Shown: in pieces, positions 43,760-51,783 of the stretch
How the letters are laid out: each line of letters starts with the position of its first letter
How positions within the stretch are numbered: the first letter of the stretch is position 1
NCBI RefSeq assembly: GCF_003966265.1
Contig: NZ_RXNV01000005.1
Coordinates: 209,267 to 273,266, forward strand
Length of the DNA stretch: 64,000 bases
Direction: 5' to 3'
Origin: Shewanella atlantica
Lineage (GTDB): Bacteria > Pseudomonadota > Gammaproteobacteria > Enterobacterales > Shewanellaceae
The notes under the pieces: model-generated
What the model saw: only the letters and a program-made list of their open reading frames with translations
Databases searched by the model: none
Told to the model about the DNA's origin: nothing
Translations under genes and position numbers: made by a program

Positions 43760-43807
43760 ACGAGAACCTCTTTTGTTACTCGCTCTCGGAGCGAGCCTTA
43801 GTGGTAA

Positions 43808-45181
43808 TTAGTGGTTATGAATATCGAAGCCTGACTTGGCCTGCTCTGAGGCCAGAAAGAAAGCTCCGGATACCACAACATTACTGCCCGCAGCCAGACC
43901 ACGAACCAAGTTCATGCCGCGCTGACGTTCAACCACTTCCACTTCGACGGCCTCGAAGCCATCCTTATCTTGAACAAAAACCTGCCAATCACCATCGCCA
44001 CCACGAGTCAGCGCCGCATCGGGAAGAATGACGCCACCTTGCACTGCATTGGGCAGATATAGCTCAGCAAATTGACCCGCATGAATAACATGGCCGGGGT
44101 TTTCCAGGCTCACTAAGATCTGCTCGGTGCGAGTCACACTGTCGAGCTCATGAGAGCGACCGATGATCTTCGCCTCTAAGGTTTTATCGCCGACCCGAAC
44201 CAGCGCCTTACTGCCTATGCTCACATTCTCAGACTGCTTTGGAGTCACCTGAGCCTCAACCCATAGATGTGATTCATCGGTGAGTTGCATCAGAGCCGTG
44301 CCCGCAGCAACAACTTGACCCAACATGGCCAGATCTTGCTGAACGCGACCATTGATAGGTGCCAATAGCTGATAACTGCCGATAGTCTCAGGGTTAGACT
44401 CTAACGTGCCGATCTGGGAGGTTGTCATCTTCATCGCTTCGAGGGTTGCACGCTTAAGTTCTGCATCCACCTGGGCCTGAAGACGGCGGCTCGCGCTGAC
44501 AGCGCTCTTACTCATACGCTTAACACGACTCCATTCTGCTGCGGCATTGATATATTCGGCCTGCGCCTGAGCCACGGCAACACCACCTAAGGTCAGCAGG
44601 GGCTGCCCTTTTTTCACCTCTTGTCCCGGCACCACATGACGCTGCTCGATTCTGACATCCAACTGAGGTGCCAGAGTCATGGTTCTGTCCCTGTCGACCA
44701 CTAAGGTCGCCGTAGCCACAGCTTCAAGACTGAACGCCTCTTCTGAGAGCCTGGCAACCTCAATGCCTGCCAGTTGCTGCTGCTCGGCAGTTAGCTGCAG
44801 GGCATGACCTTCCTCTTCCGCTTCCTCTCCATGGCCATGTCCGTCATCGGTAGTTTCTGATGAGGCGTTTTTGCTTTCTGCTTTCTCAGCCAATTCGGCG
44901 TCATGATCATGCCCCTCTTCCTCTCCATGATCGTGTCCGTCATCGGCGTTTTCCGGCGAGGCTACCTCTAATGAGACATTCTCTAATGACTTATTCTCTA
45001 GTGAAAAATTGTTGAACTCTGTTTTATCCACCGTTTCGGCGCTATGATCATGCCCTTCGCCCGCAAATGCTGCCGAAGGTAACGAGATAGCCGCGGCTAA
45101 AGTGATCAACAGACCAAAGCCCATGGCTCTGCTGATCGCATTGAGCTTGAAACTATTCTTAACTGATTGCTGGTTTTTCAT
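43808..45181 (-). CDS. czcB: Heavy-metal efflux RND periplasmic adaptor, CzcB family
   Basis: This 457-aa membrane-fusion protein has a signal peptide (ending PSAAFAG). An N-terminal region of about 90 residues contains several His-Asp-His and Glu clusters (GHDHGEEEGHDHD, DGHGHGEEAEEEGH) likely to bind metal. The rest has the usual lipoyl, alpha-hairpin and beta-barrel domains of RND adaptors (APINGRVQQDLAMLGQVVAAGT). It connects CzcA to CzcC. The His-rich extension supports a divalent-metal system. The extension contains near-repeats and may vary in length among strains. Confidence 0.92.
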   Translation of the reverse strand: MKNQQSVKNSFKLNAISRAMGFGLLITLAAAISLPSAAFAGEGHDHSAETVDKTEFNNFSLENKSLENVSLEVASPENADDGHDHGEEEGHDHDAELAEKAESKNASSETTDDGHGHGEEAEEEGHALQLTAEQQQLAGIEVARLSEEAFSLEAVATATLVVDRDRTMTLAPQLDVRIEQRHVVPGQEVKKGQPLLTLGGVAVAQAQAEYINAAAEWSRVKRMSKSAVSASRRLQAQVDAELKRATLEAMKMTTSQIGTLESNPETIGSYQLLAPINGRVQQDLAMLGQVVAAGTALMQLTDESHLWVEAQVTPKQSENVSIGSKALVRVGDKTLEAKIIGRSHELDSVTRTEQILVSLENPGHVIHAGQFAELYLPNAVQGGVILPDAALTRGGDGDWQVFVQDKDGFEAVEVEVVERQRGMNLVRGLAAGSNVVVSGAFFLASEQAKSGFDIHNH

Positions 45182-45199
45182 ATTCGTTATTCCGTCTGA

Positions 45200-46531
45200 T
45201 TACAGTGCGGCAGCCGTATGTGATGCCAAATGCGAGGGCTGAGCTAAAAGTTGTGCCTGAAGAAATGATTCGAGTTGCCCGCTGGCTCCCATCCACTCCA
45301 GCCAGCTCTGATACAGAGCCGTTTCCAGAGTCAAACCGGCGAGGTAACTGCTTGAAAGCTGGCGCTGACTCTGCAGATAATCACTGGTATTGATGTCACC
45401 GGCTCGCCATTGTTGACCCAATGCCGATGCGGCTTCCTGACCCGAGTTAAGTACCAGTTCACGCCAATCCTGATAGCGCTCGGTGAGTCTTGGCAGACTT
45501 AACTTGAACTTCTTCTGCTGTTGAATAAGCACTCTTTCACGTGCCAGATACGTTTGCTCTGCGACGGCAATGTCCTGACTGGCCACGGCTAAGGCTTCAC
45601 TGTAGTTATTACGGATCTGTAAGGGGATTGATATACCGAGTCCAAACTTGTTCTCTTCCCCCTCTCGTTCGGCATTTAAGCTGACTGTGGGATCGGCTGA
45701 TGTGTCGGCCTTCACCTGTTGAACTGTCACCTTAGCCAGTAGCACTTGCTGATAAGCACTCTTCAAAGCCGGTAATTCAGGGTCTACCTGTGTCGAAACT
45801 TCAGGAAGAGTTAACGCCCCGAGAAATCCGCTAAAAGGCAGTTCGCTATCTCCGAGCAACATCAACACATTGGCATCGGAGGTGATGGAGGCTTGCTCGG
45901 CTATTGCGTAATCGGCGGCTTTACTCGCCACATCGAGCTGGATCAGCTTGAGCTCCACAGCCGATAGTTCACCGACCTGCATCTGTTGCTTGGCGATATT
46001 AAATTGTGTCTTAGCCGCTACGAGCTGCTGCTTTTGAAACGCTACCGCCTTGCGGTTCTGTGCCTGTTCGACGAGGGACTGTATCGAGTCAGCCAACATC
46101 TGACTGCGCTCCAATGATATATCGGAGAGCATAATTTCAGACTCAAGCTGAGCTTTGCGTGTCGCCGCGCCGCGCTTATCCCCCCAGTCTATGGTCTGGC
46201 TGATGCCAAGCGTATAGCTATCTTCGCTGGCATTCTGGTAATCCAAACCCAATTCAGGATTGTAGATCGCCTGATCGGCCGCTTTAATTCTCAACTCTGC
46301 TTGAGTTCGTCTCGCCTGCTGAGCCACGACTTCCGGCAGGGCATCGAAGCTCTGCATCAGGCTGGGTAGCCAGGACTCGAAGCTGGCTTGATTACCACTA
46401 TCGTTCACCGATGCACTTGGTGCATAAGCCAGAGAGGGGACTTGTAAGTCTGCTTCTATCGCAGCCTGAGCACTGGTGACTCCACTTGTTAAGTAAGCTA
46501 ACAACAGGCTGGCAATTATTGTTTTTTTCAT
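45200..46531 (-). CDS. czcC: Outer-membrane efflux protein, CzcC/TolC family
   Basis: This 443-aa protein has a signal peptide (MKKTIIASLLLAYLTSGV) and the duplicated coiled-coil pattern of outer-membrane efflux factors (about 80-280 and 290-430). It forms the outer-membrane channel of the CzcCBA exporter. The open frame extends to 46555, but ATG 46531 has AGGAT and gives the signal peptide, so it is chosen. It is 18 bp upstream of czcB in the operon. A His/Cys-rich gene is 213 bp upstream of it. Confidence 0.9.
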   Translation of the reverse strand: MKKTIIASLLLAYLTSGVTSAQAAIEADLQVPSLAYAPSASVNDSGNQASFESWLPSLMQSFDALPEVVAQQARRTQAELRIKAADQAIYNPELGLDYQNASEDSYTLGISQTIDWGDKRGAATRKAQLESEIMLSDISLERSQMLADSIQSLVEQAQNRKAVAFQKQQLVAAKTQFNIAKQQMQVGELSAVELKLIQLDVASKAADYAIAEQASITSDANVLMLLGDSELPFSGFLGALTLPEVSTQVDPELPALKSAYQQVLLAKVTVQQVKADTSADPTVSLNAEREGEENKFGLGISIPLQIRNNYSEALAVASQDIAVAEQTYLARERVLIQQQKKFKLSLPRLTERYQDWRELVLNSGQEAASALGQQWRAGDINTSDYLQSQRQLSSSYLAGLTLETALYQSWLEWMGASGQLESFLQAQLLAQPSHLASHTAAAL

Positions 46532-46744
46532 CGCATATCCTATCCCGAGAAGCATTTTCCGATGTGGGGATCAAGCCTGCTGAAACTGAATTCAGAAGCG
46601 TTAATACAACACATATACGGAGCTGTTCTTGGGTTAAATCATTATCAGGAGTCACATGGCACTGGGCCATTGGATTCCAATTAACTGCTGTAAATGATCT
46701 TGTTTCCAGCGATAAGCCGATGGCTCATGACCAGAAACGAAAGG

Positions 46745-47251
46745 TTATGCGATAGGGGGACGGTAGTCCGGTAAGGCTTCAGGTGGCAGGTAATTACTAC
46801 TGATGCTGGTAAGTGCATCATCCACAGGGGCCAAAGGCGTCGACGAGTCGATAGACATGGCGGTAACGTGACCACCATGACACTGGCAGTCGAGACAAAG
46901 ATCGAAGGTTTTAGTTTCAGTCTTACTCACAAGGTGTGAATGGCCACTGGCATCGTTACTATTTACTTGAGTATTTACTGATGCCAAACGGTTAGCTAAT
47001 ACCAAAGTCTTGTTTGAGGTAACGTTTTCGAAATCCAACTCGGCTTCTGTTGAGCATGTGCAATCGACACACTGAGCCAGGCTGGTGATCTCGGCAGTAA
47101 ACTGCAGATGAGGGTGATTTTCCGACTCTTCGTCATGACTCCCAAGATGCAACTGATGCGCGCCTAAGTTAGCCCCTGCAAACTGCAGCAGCACAACGGC
47201 GATCAACGCAAAAGCGATCTTATGGGTGAATAGACGAAATTGATAGCGCAA
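46745..47251 (-). CDS. Hypothetical His/Cys-rich secreted protein upstream of czcCBA
   Basis: This 168-aa protein has an N-terminal hydrophobic signal segment (FALIAVVLLQFAGANLG). A mature part contains many His, Asp and Cys residues: HQLHLGSHDEESENHPH, CVDCTCS, and CLDCQCHGGH. The spacing of the Cys groups suggests metal binding in the periplasm. A TTG start at 47251 follows AAGGT. It is on the same strand as czcC with a 213-bp gap, so it may be co-regulated. I do not recognise a named family. Confidence 0.72.
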   Translation of the reverse strand: MRYQFRLFTHKIAFALIAVVLLQFAGANLGAHQLHLGSHDEESENHPHLQFTAEITSLAQCVDCTCSTEAELDFENVTSNKTLVLANRLASVNTQVNSNDASGHSHLVSKTETKTFDLCLDCQCHGGHVTAMSIDSSTPLAPVDDALTSISSNYLPPEALPDYRPPIA

Positions 47252-47472
47252 AAAATACCTTATTAATTATGCTTGTGTAACTTCTTACCAATCAGAGTGC
47301 AATTGTATCTGAAAGTTCAACGCAGACAATATAAACACTGAATTCAGAATCTAAAATACTGTCTGCGTCACATTCGGCAGTCACCTATATTTGCCTATAA
47401 GGACAATGCCGAACCTAGCAATTTGAATAGCTGGTGTAATGGCTCCTAGATGAACCAACCATTAGCTGTGAG

Positions 47473-47676
47473 TTATTTAAACACACAGTGTTTAGCGTAA
47501 TCGGCCGCCTCATTCGCAGACCAGTCACCTGAGTCTTTTTCGCTCATCTGCTTACACCACTTTTCGCTGCCAACTTCCGGCGCGCAGCCACTTAAGCCAA
47601 CCATGAAGATACCTGCAAGTGCGACAGAGATAAATTTAGCCGAGGTGTTAAGTGATTTGCTATTTTTTGAAAGCAT
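47473..47676 (-). CDS. DUF3012 small lipoprotein
   Basis: This 67-aa protein has a signal peptide ending in a lipobox (VGLSGC) and the DUF3012 motif GSEKWCKQMSEKDSGDWSANEAADYAKHC. The modified Cys at about residue 31 would anchor it in a membrane. The function is unknown. RBS GGAAAACC precedes ATG 47676. It is common in marine gammaproteobacteria. Two conserved Cys residues in the motif may form a disulfide. Confidence 0.85.
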   Translation of the reverse strand: MLSKNSKSLNTSAKFISVALAGIFMVGLSGCAPEVGSEKWCKQMSEKDSGDWSANEAADYAKHCVFK

Positions 47677-47821
47677 GTGGTTTTCCTTAATTATGATAGC
47701 TAGCCGTGTTGCTCGTATGTGACAACTTTAATGCCGGTTTGTATTCTACAATAATGGCAAAGCGAACACCTAACTAAAAAGTGTGTGGCTAAGCTGCTAT
47801 TCGGAGCGGATGCCTGAACAT

Positions 47822-48187
47822 TTACTTCACAAGATTGGTGGCGATCCAGTCTCTTGCCAACGCTTTTTCTTCTAATGGGTACCAGGCCACCTCACCTTGC
47901 ATAAACGGCCCCATCAGACGAACGGCGTCACCGAACCAATCGGGACCACCCACCAGAACTAAACCGTCGAAGTTAGGCAGTTGAACCTCACCACTTCCCT
48001 TCAGAGACTGTGACTCCCACCCCTCTAATAACACATCAGCTTCTATATAAAGACACACCTTACCCGATTGTTCTCGGTAGCTCTCAATCAAAGGCTTAAG
48101 GTGTTGCTGATAATCAGAGGTAGACAAACGCCCGCTGGCAAAAAGGCTGATAACACCTTCAGCAACATCTGGGATTTTGCATAACAT
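47822..48187 (-). CDS. SpoIIAA-like (STAS-fold) protein
   Basis: This 121-aa protein resembles the SpoIIAA-like family of STAS-fold single-domain proteins (VCLYIEADVLLEGWESQS). The usual start is ATG 48187 with GGAG 9 nt upstream; the longer frame to 48280 overlaps the divergent arfB promoter and is rejected. The function is unknown. It is divergent from arfB with a 121-bp gap, so the two promoters overlap or abut. Confidence 0.7.
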   Translation of the reverse strand: MLCKIPDVAEGVISLFASGRLSTSDYQQHLKPLIESYREQSGKVCLYIEADVLLEGWESQSLKGSGEVQLPNFDGLVLVGGPDWFGDAVRLMGPFMQGEVAWYPLEEKALARDWIATNLVK

Positions 48188-48308
48188 AGAAAAACTCCGA
48201 ACATGGATAAATAGTCTGTCACTCTGGAGCATACCAGAGATATCGATACTGAAAAAACTCAATTTTCTGTTAAGATACACTTCCCAAAAAAAGACGATCT
48301 ATTTTGCC

Positions 48309-48725
48309 ATGATAAAAATTTCGAACAGTGTCTCTCTTCAAGAAAATGAGATTGAATGGCAATTTATCCGCTCCAGTGGTGCGGGCGGTCAACATATCAA
48401 TAAGGTCTCTACTGCGGCTCAAATCATCTTCGATATCAATGCCTCATCTCTGCCGGATTTTTACAAGCACGCTCTCCTTAAGAAAGCGGATCATCGCATC
48501 ACCAAAAGCGGCAAGATCATCATCAAGTGTCAGCAGAGTCGTAGTCAGGATTTCAACCGTCAGGCTGCATTAACTCAATTCATCGAGCTTATTGCCAGCG
48601 TGGCCATCATTCAGAAGAAGCGCATAGCGACCAAGCCTACAAAAGGTAGCCAACGCCGGCGTGTCGACGCAAAAAAACAGAAAGGTGCCACCAAGGCACT
48701 GAGACGAAGTAAGTCAGATTATTAA
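48309..48725 (+). CDS. arfB: Alternative ribosome-rescue factor B, peptidyl-tRNA hydrolase
   Basis: This 138-aa protein has the GGQ hydrolysis motif in SSGAGGQHINKVSTAAQ (about residues 20-35) typical of YaeJ/ArfB, and a basic C-terminal tail (RRRVDAKKQKGATKALRRSK) that enters the empty mRNA channel of a stalled ribosome. It releases stalled peptidyl-tRNA. ATG 48309 is chosen over an upstream open frame because it gives the normal N-terminus. A 7-bp tandem array starts 6 bp after its stop. Confidence 0.93.
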   Translation: MIKISNSVSLQENEIEWQFIRSSGAGGQHINKVSTAAQIIFDINASSLPDFYKHALLKKADHRITKSGKIIIKCQQSRSQDFNRQAALTQFIELIASVAIIQKKRIATKPTKGSQRRRVDAKKQKGATKALRRSKSDY

Positions 48726-49034
48726 AGTGACTAGGTTCTAGGTTCTAGGTTCTAGGTTCTAGGTTCTAGGTTCTAGGTTCTAGGTTCTAGGTTCTAGGTT
48801 CTAGGTTCTAGGTTCTAGGTTCTAGGTTCTAGGTTCTAGCACCTATCGTCCTTACCTGCTTCATCTTGTCGCCTCTCTCTGCCTATCTTTGCCTCATCTC
48901 GCAGAAAAAATCGCCGAAATTGACGCTAAAAGTCGACAACTCCCTAAACTTCTGGTGAAATCGAATAAGTCACTTATTGTGCAATAGCCAGCGATGACTC
49001 ACCAATTCACGATTTTAAAAGCAAGGATATCTCC
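48726..49034. other. Intergenic region between arfB and aroQ
   Basis: This 309-bp region is one-third tandem repeat (48732-48839). The remaining 195 bp contain the aroQ promoter side and no other feature I can support. Confidence 0.7.
48732..48839. repeat. 7-bp tandem repeat (TAGGTTC), about 15.4 copies
   Basis: This is a perfect heptanucleotide array, 108 bp, starting 6 bp after the arfB stop codon. Because the unit is 7 bp and contains TAG, every three units have a stop in each plus-strand frame. The same unit recurs at 49495-49558. Confidence 0.97.
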
Positions 49035-49478
49035 ATGGGCGGCAAGGCAAAGATCTTATTAGTGAACGGACCGAACCTTAATCTATTAGGACGCAGAGAG
49101 CCCGGACATTACGGGCACCACACATTAGATCAGATAGTCAAAGAGCTTAAAGATGAGTCGATAAGTGCAGGCGTTGTTCTCGAGCATATTCAGTCAAATG
49201 CAGAATATGAGCTCATCGATGCCATTCATGCGACGGAAGCCGACTTTATCATTATCAACCCTGCCGCTTTTACACACACAAGTGTCGCGCTCAGAGACGC
49301 AATTCTAGGTGTATCGATTCCTTTTATCGAAGTACACCTCTCTAATGTGCATGCCCGGGAGCCATTTCGTCACCACTCCTATTTCTCAGATAAGGCTATC
49401 GGCGTGATCTGTGGTCTTGGTGCACAGGGTTATCAATTTGCACTTCAATCGGCGATCGGCCGACTCAAGGCTAAATAG
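49035..49478 (+). CDS. aroQ: Type II 3-dehydroquinate dehydratase
   Basis: This 147-aa enzyme converts 3-dehydroquinate to 3-dehydroshikimate in the shikimate pathway. The motif [14 protein letters not shown] contains the catalytic Tyr and the flexible loop. [17 protein letters not shown] and [14 protein letters not shown] hold the substrate-binding Asn, His and Arg. The dodecamer-forming fold is expected. It is flanked on both sides by identical heptanucleotide arrays and lies 126 bp before accB. Confidence 0.95.
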   Translation: MGGKAKILLVNGPNLNLLGRREPGHYGHHTLDQIVKELKDESISAGVVLEHIQSNAEYELIDAIHATEADFIIINPAAFTHTSVALRDAILGVSIPFIEVHLSNVHAREPFRHHSYFSDKAIGVICGLGAQGYQFALQSAIGRLKAK

Positions 49479-49494
49479 GCAGAGCATTAACGCC

Positions 49495-49558
49495 TAGGTT
49501 CTAGGTTCTAGGTTCTAGGTTCTAGGTTCTAGGTTCTAGGTTCTAGGTTCTAGGTTCT
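49495..49558. repeat. 7-bp tandem repeat (TAGGTTC), about 9.1 copies
   Basis: This is a perfect array of the same TAGGTTC unit found before aroQ, starting 16 bp after the aroQ stop codon. Confidence 0.97.
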
Positions 49559-49603
49559 GACACGGTGAACAACTAGTATTGAAATAACTATCTTTGGACA
49601 AAT

Positions 49604-50140
49604 ATGGATATTCGAAAAATAAAGAAGCTGATTGAGTTAGTGCAGGAGTCCGGTATTGCCGAACTCGAAATAAAGGAAGGCGAAGAGTCGGTGAGGATCT
49701 GCCGTCAGAGCCCGCCCTCTCCCTTTCCTACTCAGCCCATCTACGTCCCCGCAGGTGTACAACAGGCGACCGGTGAAGTGAGTACTAACATGGCTGCGAG
49801 TTCAAACTCAACAGCATCTCAAACCATTTCATCACAGAGCGCGACATCATCGAACACTTCATCATCGAGCACTGGCAGCGCTGCAGATGAGTTTGATGAG
49901 GCTAACCTTGTGATATCGCCCATGGTCGGTACCTTCTACCTGTCGCCGTCACCCGCAACCGAGCCACTTTGTCAGGTGGGACAGGCCGTGGAACAGGGGG
50001 AGCCTGTCTGCATCATAGAAGCGATGAAGATGATGAATCAAATTGAGGCGCACCGCTCCGGTGTGATTAAAGCTATTCTGGTTGAGAGTGGTGAGGCCGT
50101 CGAATTCGATCAAGCCTTAATAATTATTGAAGATGAATAG
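49604..50140 (+). CDS. accB: Biotin carboxyl carrier protein of acetyl-CoA carboxylase
   Basis: This 178-aa protein carries the biotinyl Lys142 in EAMKM, 36 residues from the C-terminus, the usual geometry. It shuttles carboxyl groups from AccC to carboxyltransferase in fatty-acid synthesis. The linker (about 45-100) is Ser/Thr-rich ([20 protein letters not shown]) rather than the usual Ala/Pro linker, and the protein is longer than E. coli AccB (156 aa). It is probably co-transcribed with accC despite a 162-bp gap that contains a tandem array. Confidence 0.92.
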   Translation: MDIRKIKKLIELVQESGIAELEIKEGEESVRICRQSPPSPFPTQPIYVPAGVQQATGEVSTNMAASSNSTASQTISSQSATSSNTSSSSTGSAADEFDEANLVISPMVGTFYLSPSPATEPLCQVGQAVEQGEPVCIIEAMKMMNQIEAHRSGVIKAILVESGEAVEFDQALIIIEDE

Positions 50141-50144
50141 ATCG

Positions 50145-50187
50145 AGTTGCTAGTTGCTAGTTGCTAGTTGCTAGTTGCTAGTTGCTA
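50145..50187. repeat. 7-bp tandem repeat (TAGTTGC), about 6 copies
   Basis: Five perfect TAGTTGC units with partial copies at both edges start 5 bp after the accB stop codon. It has the same length and placement as the TAGGTTC arrays but a different sequence. Confidence 0.95.
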
Positions 50188-50302
50188 AAAGTGAAGCAGC
50201 ACTTAAGACCCATAGCAAGACCAGAGCTTTCTTTGAGAAAAGTCGTTGAGAGAAAGCCATCGAGACATAGCTGTAATAAATCTCATTAAGGGATAGTCAT
50301 TG

Positions 50303-51670
50303 ATGAAACTACCAAATCAGCGTCCAATAAAACGTGTGCTTATCGCCAACCGTGGGGAGATAGCCCTCAGAATACAGCGTGCCTGCGCCGAACTCGGCAT
50401 AGAAACTGTGGCGATTCATTCAACGGCCGATCGCCAGCAACTACATCTCGACTATGCCAGCCAAACACTCTGTATCGGCAAGGCTCCGGCATTAAACAGT
50501 TATCTCAATATTTCCGCCATTATTTCTGCGGCATCACTTTCGAACACAGATGCGATACACCCGGGCTATGGATTCCTGTCAGAAAATGCCGCCTTTGCCG
50601 AGCAAGTTGAACACAGTGGCTTTATTTTCATCGGTCCTACCCCGGAAGTTATTCGCCTCATGGGTGACAAGATCTCAGCCATTGCGGCAATGAAAAAAGC
50701 CGGAGTGCCCACAGTTCAGGGCTCAGATGGAAGCTTAACTGACGATAATCAACTAAATAAACAGCTTGCAGAGCAGATAGGTTACCCCGTAATAATAAAA
50801 GCCACCGCCGGTGGTGGCGGACGAGGAATGAGGGTCATAAAGGAGGAAGCCGAGCTAGTTCAGGCTATCGAACTAACCCGGGCCGAGGCTCTGGCCGCAT
50901 TCGCCAATGACTCGCTATATATGGAGAAGTATCTTGAAACGCCTCGCCATATTGAAATTCAGGTGCTGTCTGATGGTCAGGGAAGCGCTATCCACTTAGG
51001 TGAACGTGACTGTTCGATGCAGCGAAAACATCAAAAAGTTATCGAAGAGGCCCCCGCCTTAGGTATCGATGAGCAAACGAGCCATACCATAGGTGAGCTC
51101 TGCGCTAAGGCCTGCATAGAGATAGGTTATCGCGGCGCTGGTACCTTCGAATTTCTCTATGAAGCAAACCGGTTCTACTTTATCGAGATGAACACCCGAG
51201 TTCAGGTGGAGCATCCCATCACAGAGATGATCACAGGTGTCGATATTATAAAGACCCAGCTTGAAATTGCCGCCGGTTTGCCACTCAAACTTAAGCAGCA
51301 AGATATTCCCCTTAACGGTCACGCCATCGAGTGTCGTATCAATGCCGAAGATCCCGTTCACTTCACTCCCTCGCCTGGCACCATTACTCAGTTTCAGGCT
51401 CCCGGTGGAATAGGCGTCCGCTGGGACTCTCACCTCTACGAAGGTTACAACGTCCCGCCCTATTATGACTCCATGATTGGAAAACTGATCACCTGGGGAG
51501 AGGACAGGTCCACCGCCATCGCCCGCATGCACGTGGCGCTCAATGAACTGAAAATTGAAGGCATAAAAACCAATATCCCACTGCTAAAGAAGATATTGGC
51601 TGATGAGGGGTTCAGAGAAGGCGGCCAGTCGATACATTATCTTGAAAAGAAAGTATTAAGCGATAAGTAA
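50303..51670 (+). CDS. accC: Biotin carboxylase subunit of acetyl-CoA carboxylase
   Basis: This 455-aa enzyme uses ATP and bicarbonate to carboxylate biotin on AccB. It has [14 protein letters not shown] at the N-terminus, the glycine-rich ATP loop [26 protein letters not shown], and the [13 protein letters not shown] signature. ATG 50303 is taken over the TTG at 50300. Several otherwise conserved stretches differ (for example TAGGGGRGM where most have SGGGGRGM), suggesting a divergent copy. The usual next gene prmA is absent. Confidence 0.93.
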   Translation: MKLPNQRPIKRVLIANRGEIALRIQRACAELGIETVAIHSTADRQQLHLDYASQTLCIGKAPALNSYLNISAIISAASLSNTDAIHPGYGFLSENAAFAEQVEHSGFIFIGPTPEVIRLMGDKISAIAAMKKAGVPTVQGSDGSLTDDNQLNKQLAEQIGYPVIIKATAGGGGRGMRVIKEEAELVQAIELTRAEALAAFANDSLYMEKYLETPRHIEIQVLSDGQGSAIHLGERDCSMQRKHQKVIEEAPALGIDEQTSHTIGELCAKACIEIGYRGAGTFEFLYEANRFYFIEMNTRVQVEHPITEMITGVDIIKTQLEIAAGLPLKLKQQDIPLNGHAIECRINAEDPVHFTPSPGTITQFQAPGGIGVRWDSHLYEGYNVPPYYDSMIGKLITWGEDRSTAIARMHVALNELKIEGIKTNIPLLKKILADEGFREGGQSIHYLEKKVLSDK

Positions 51671-51783
51671 TTAGCTTTAAGTCTTAAGCTGTAAGCTCAA
51701 GACAGAGCAAAGAGAAGCATTCCCTAAGTGGAACATGTACATCAGACCCAGCTCAATTGTGATATCAGCTCCTTACTTACAAC

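Noticed and set aside
48732..49558. Tandem arrays considered as CRISPR
   Set aside because: Units are 7 bp with no spacers and no cas genes nearby, so these are simple tandem repeats.
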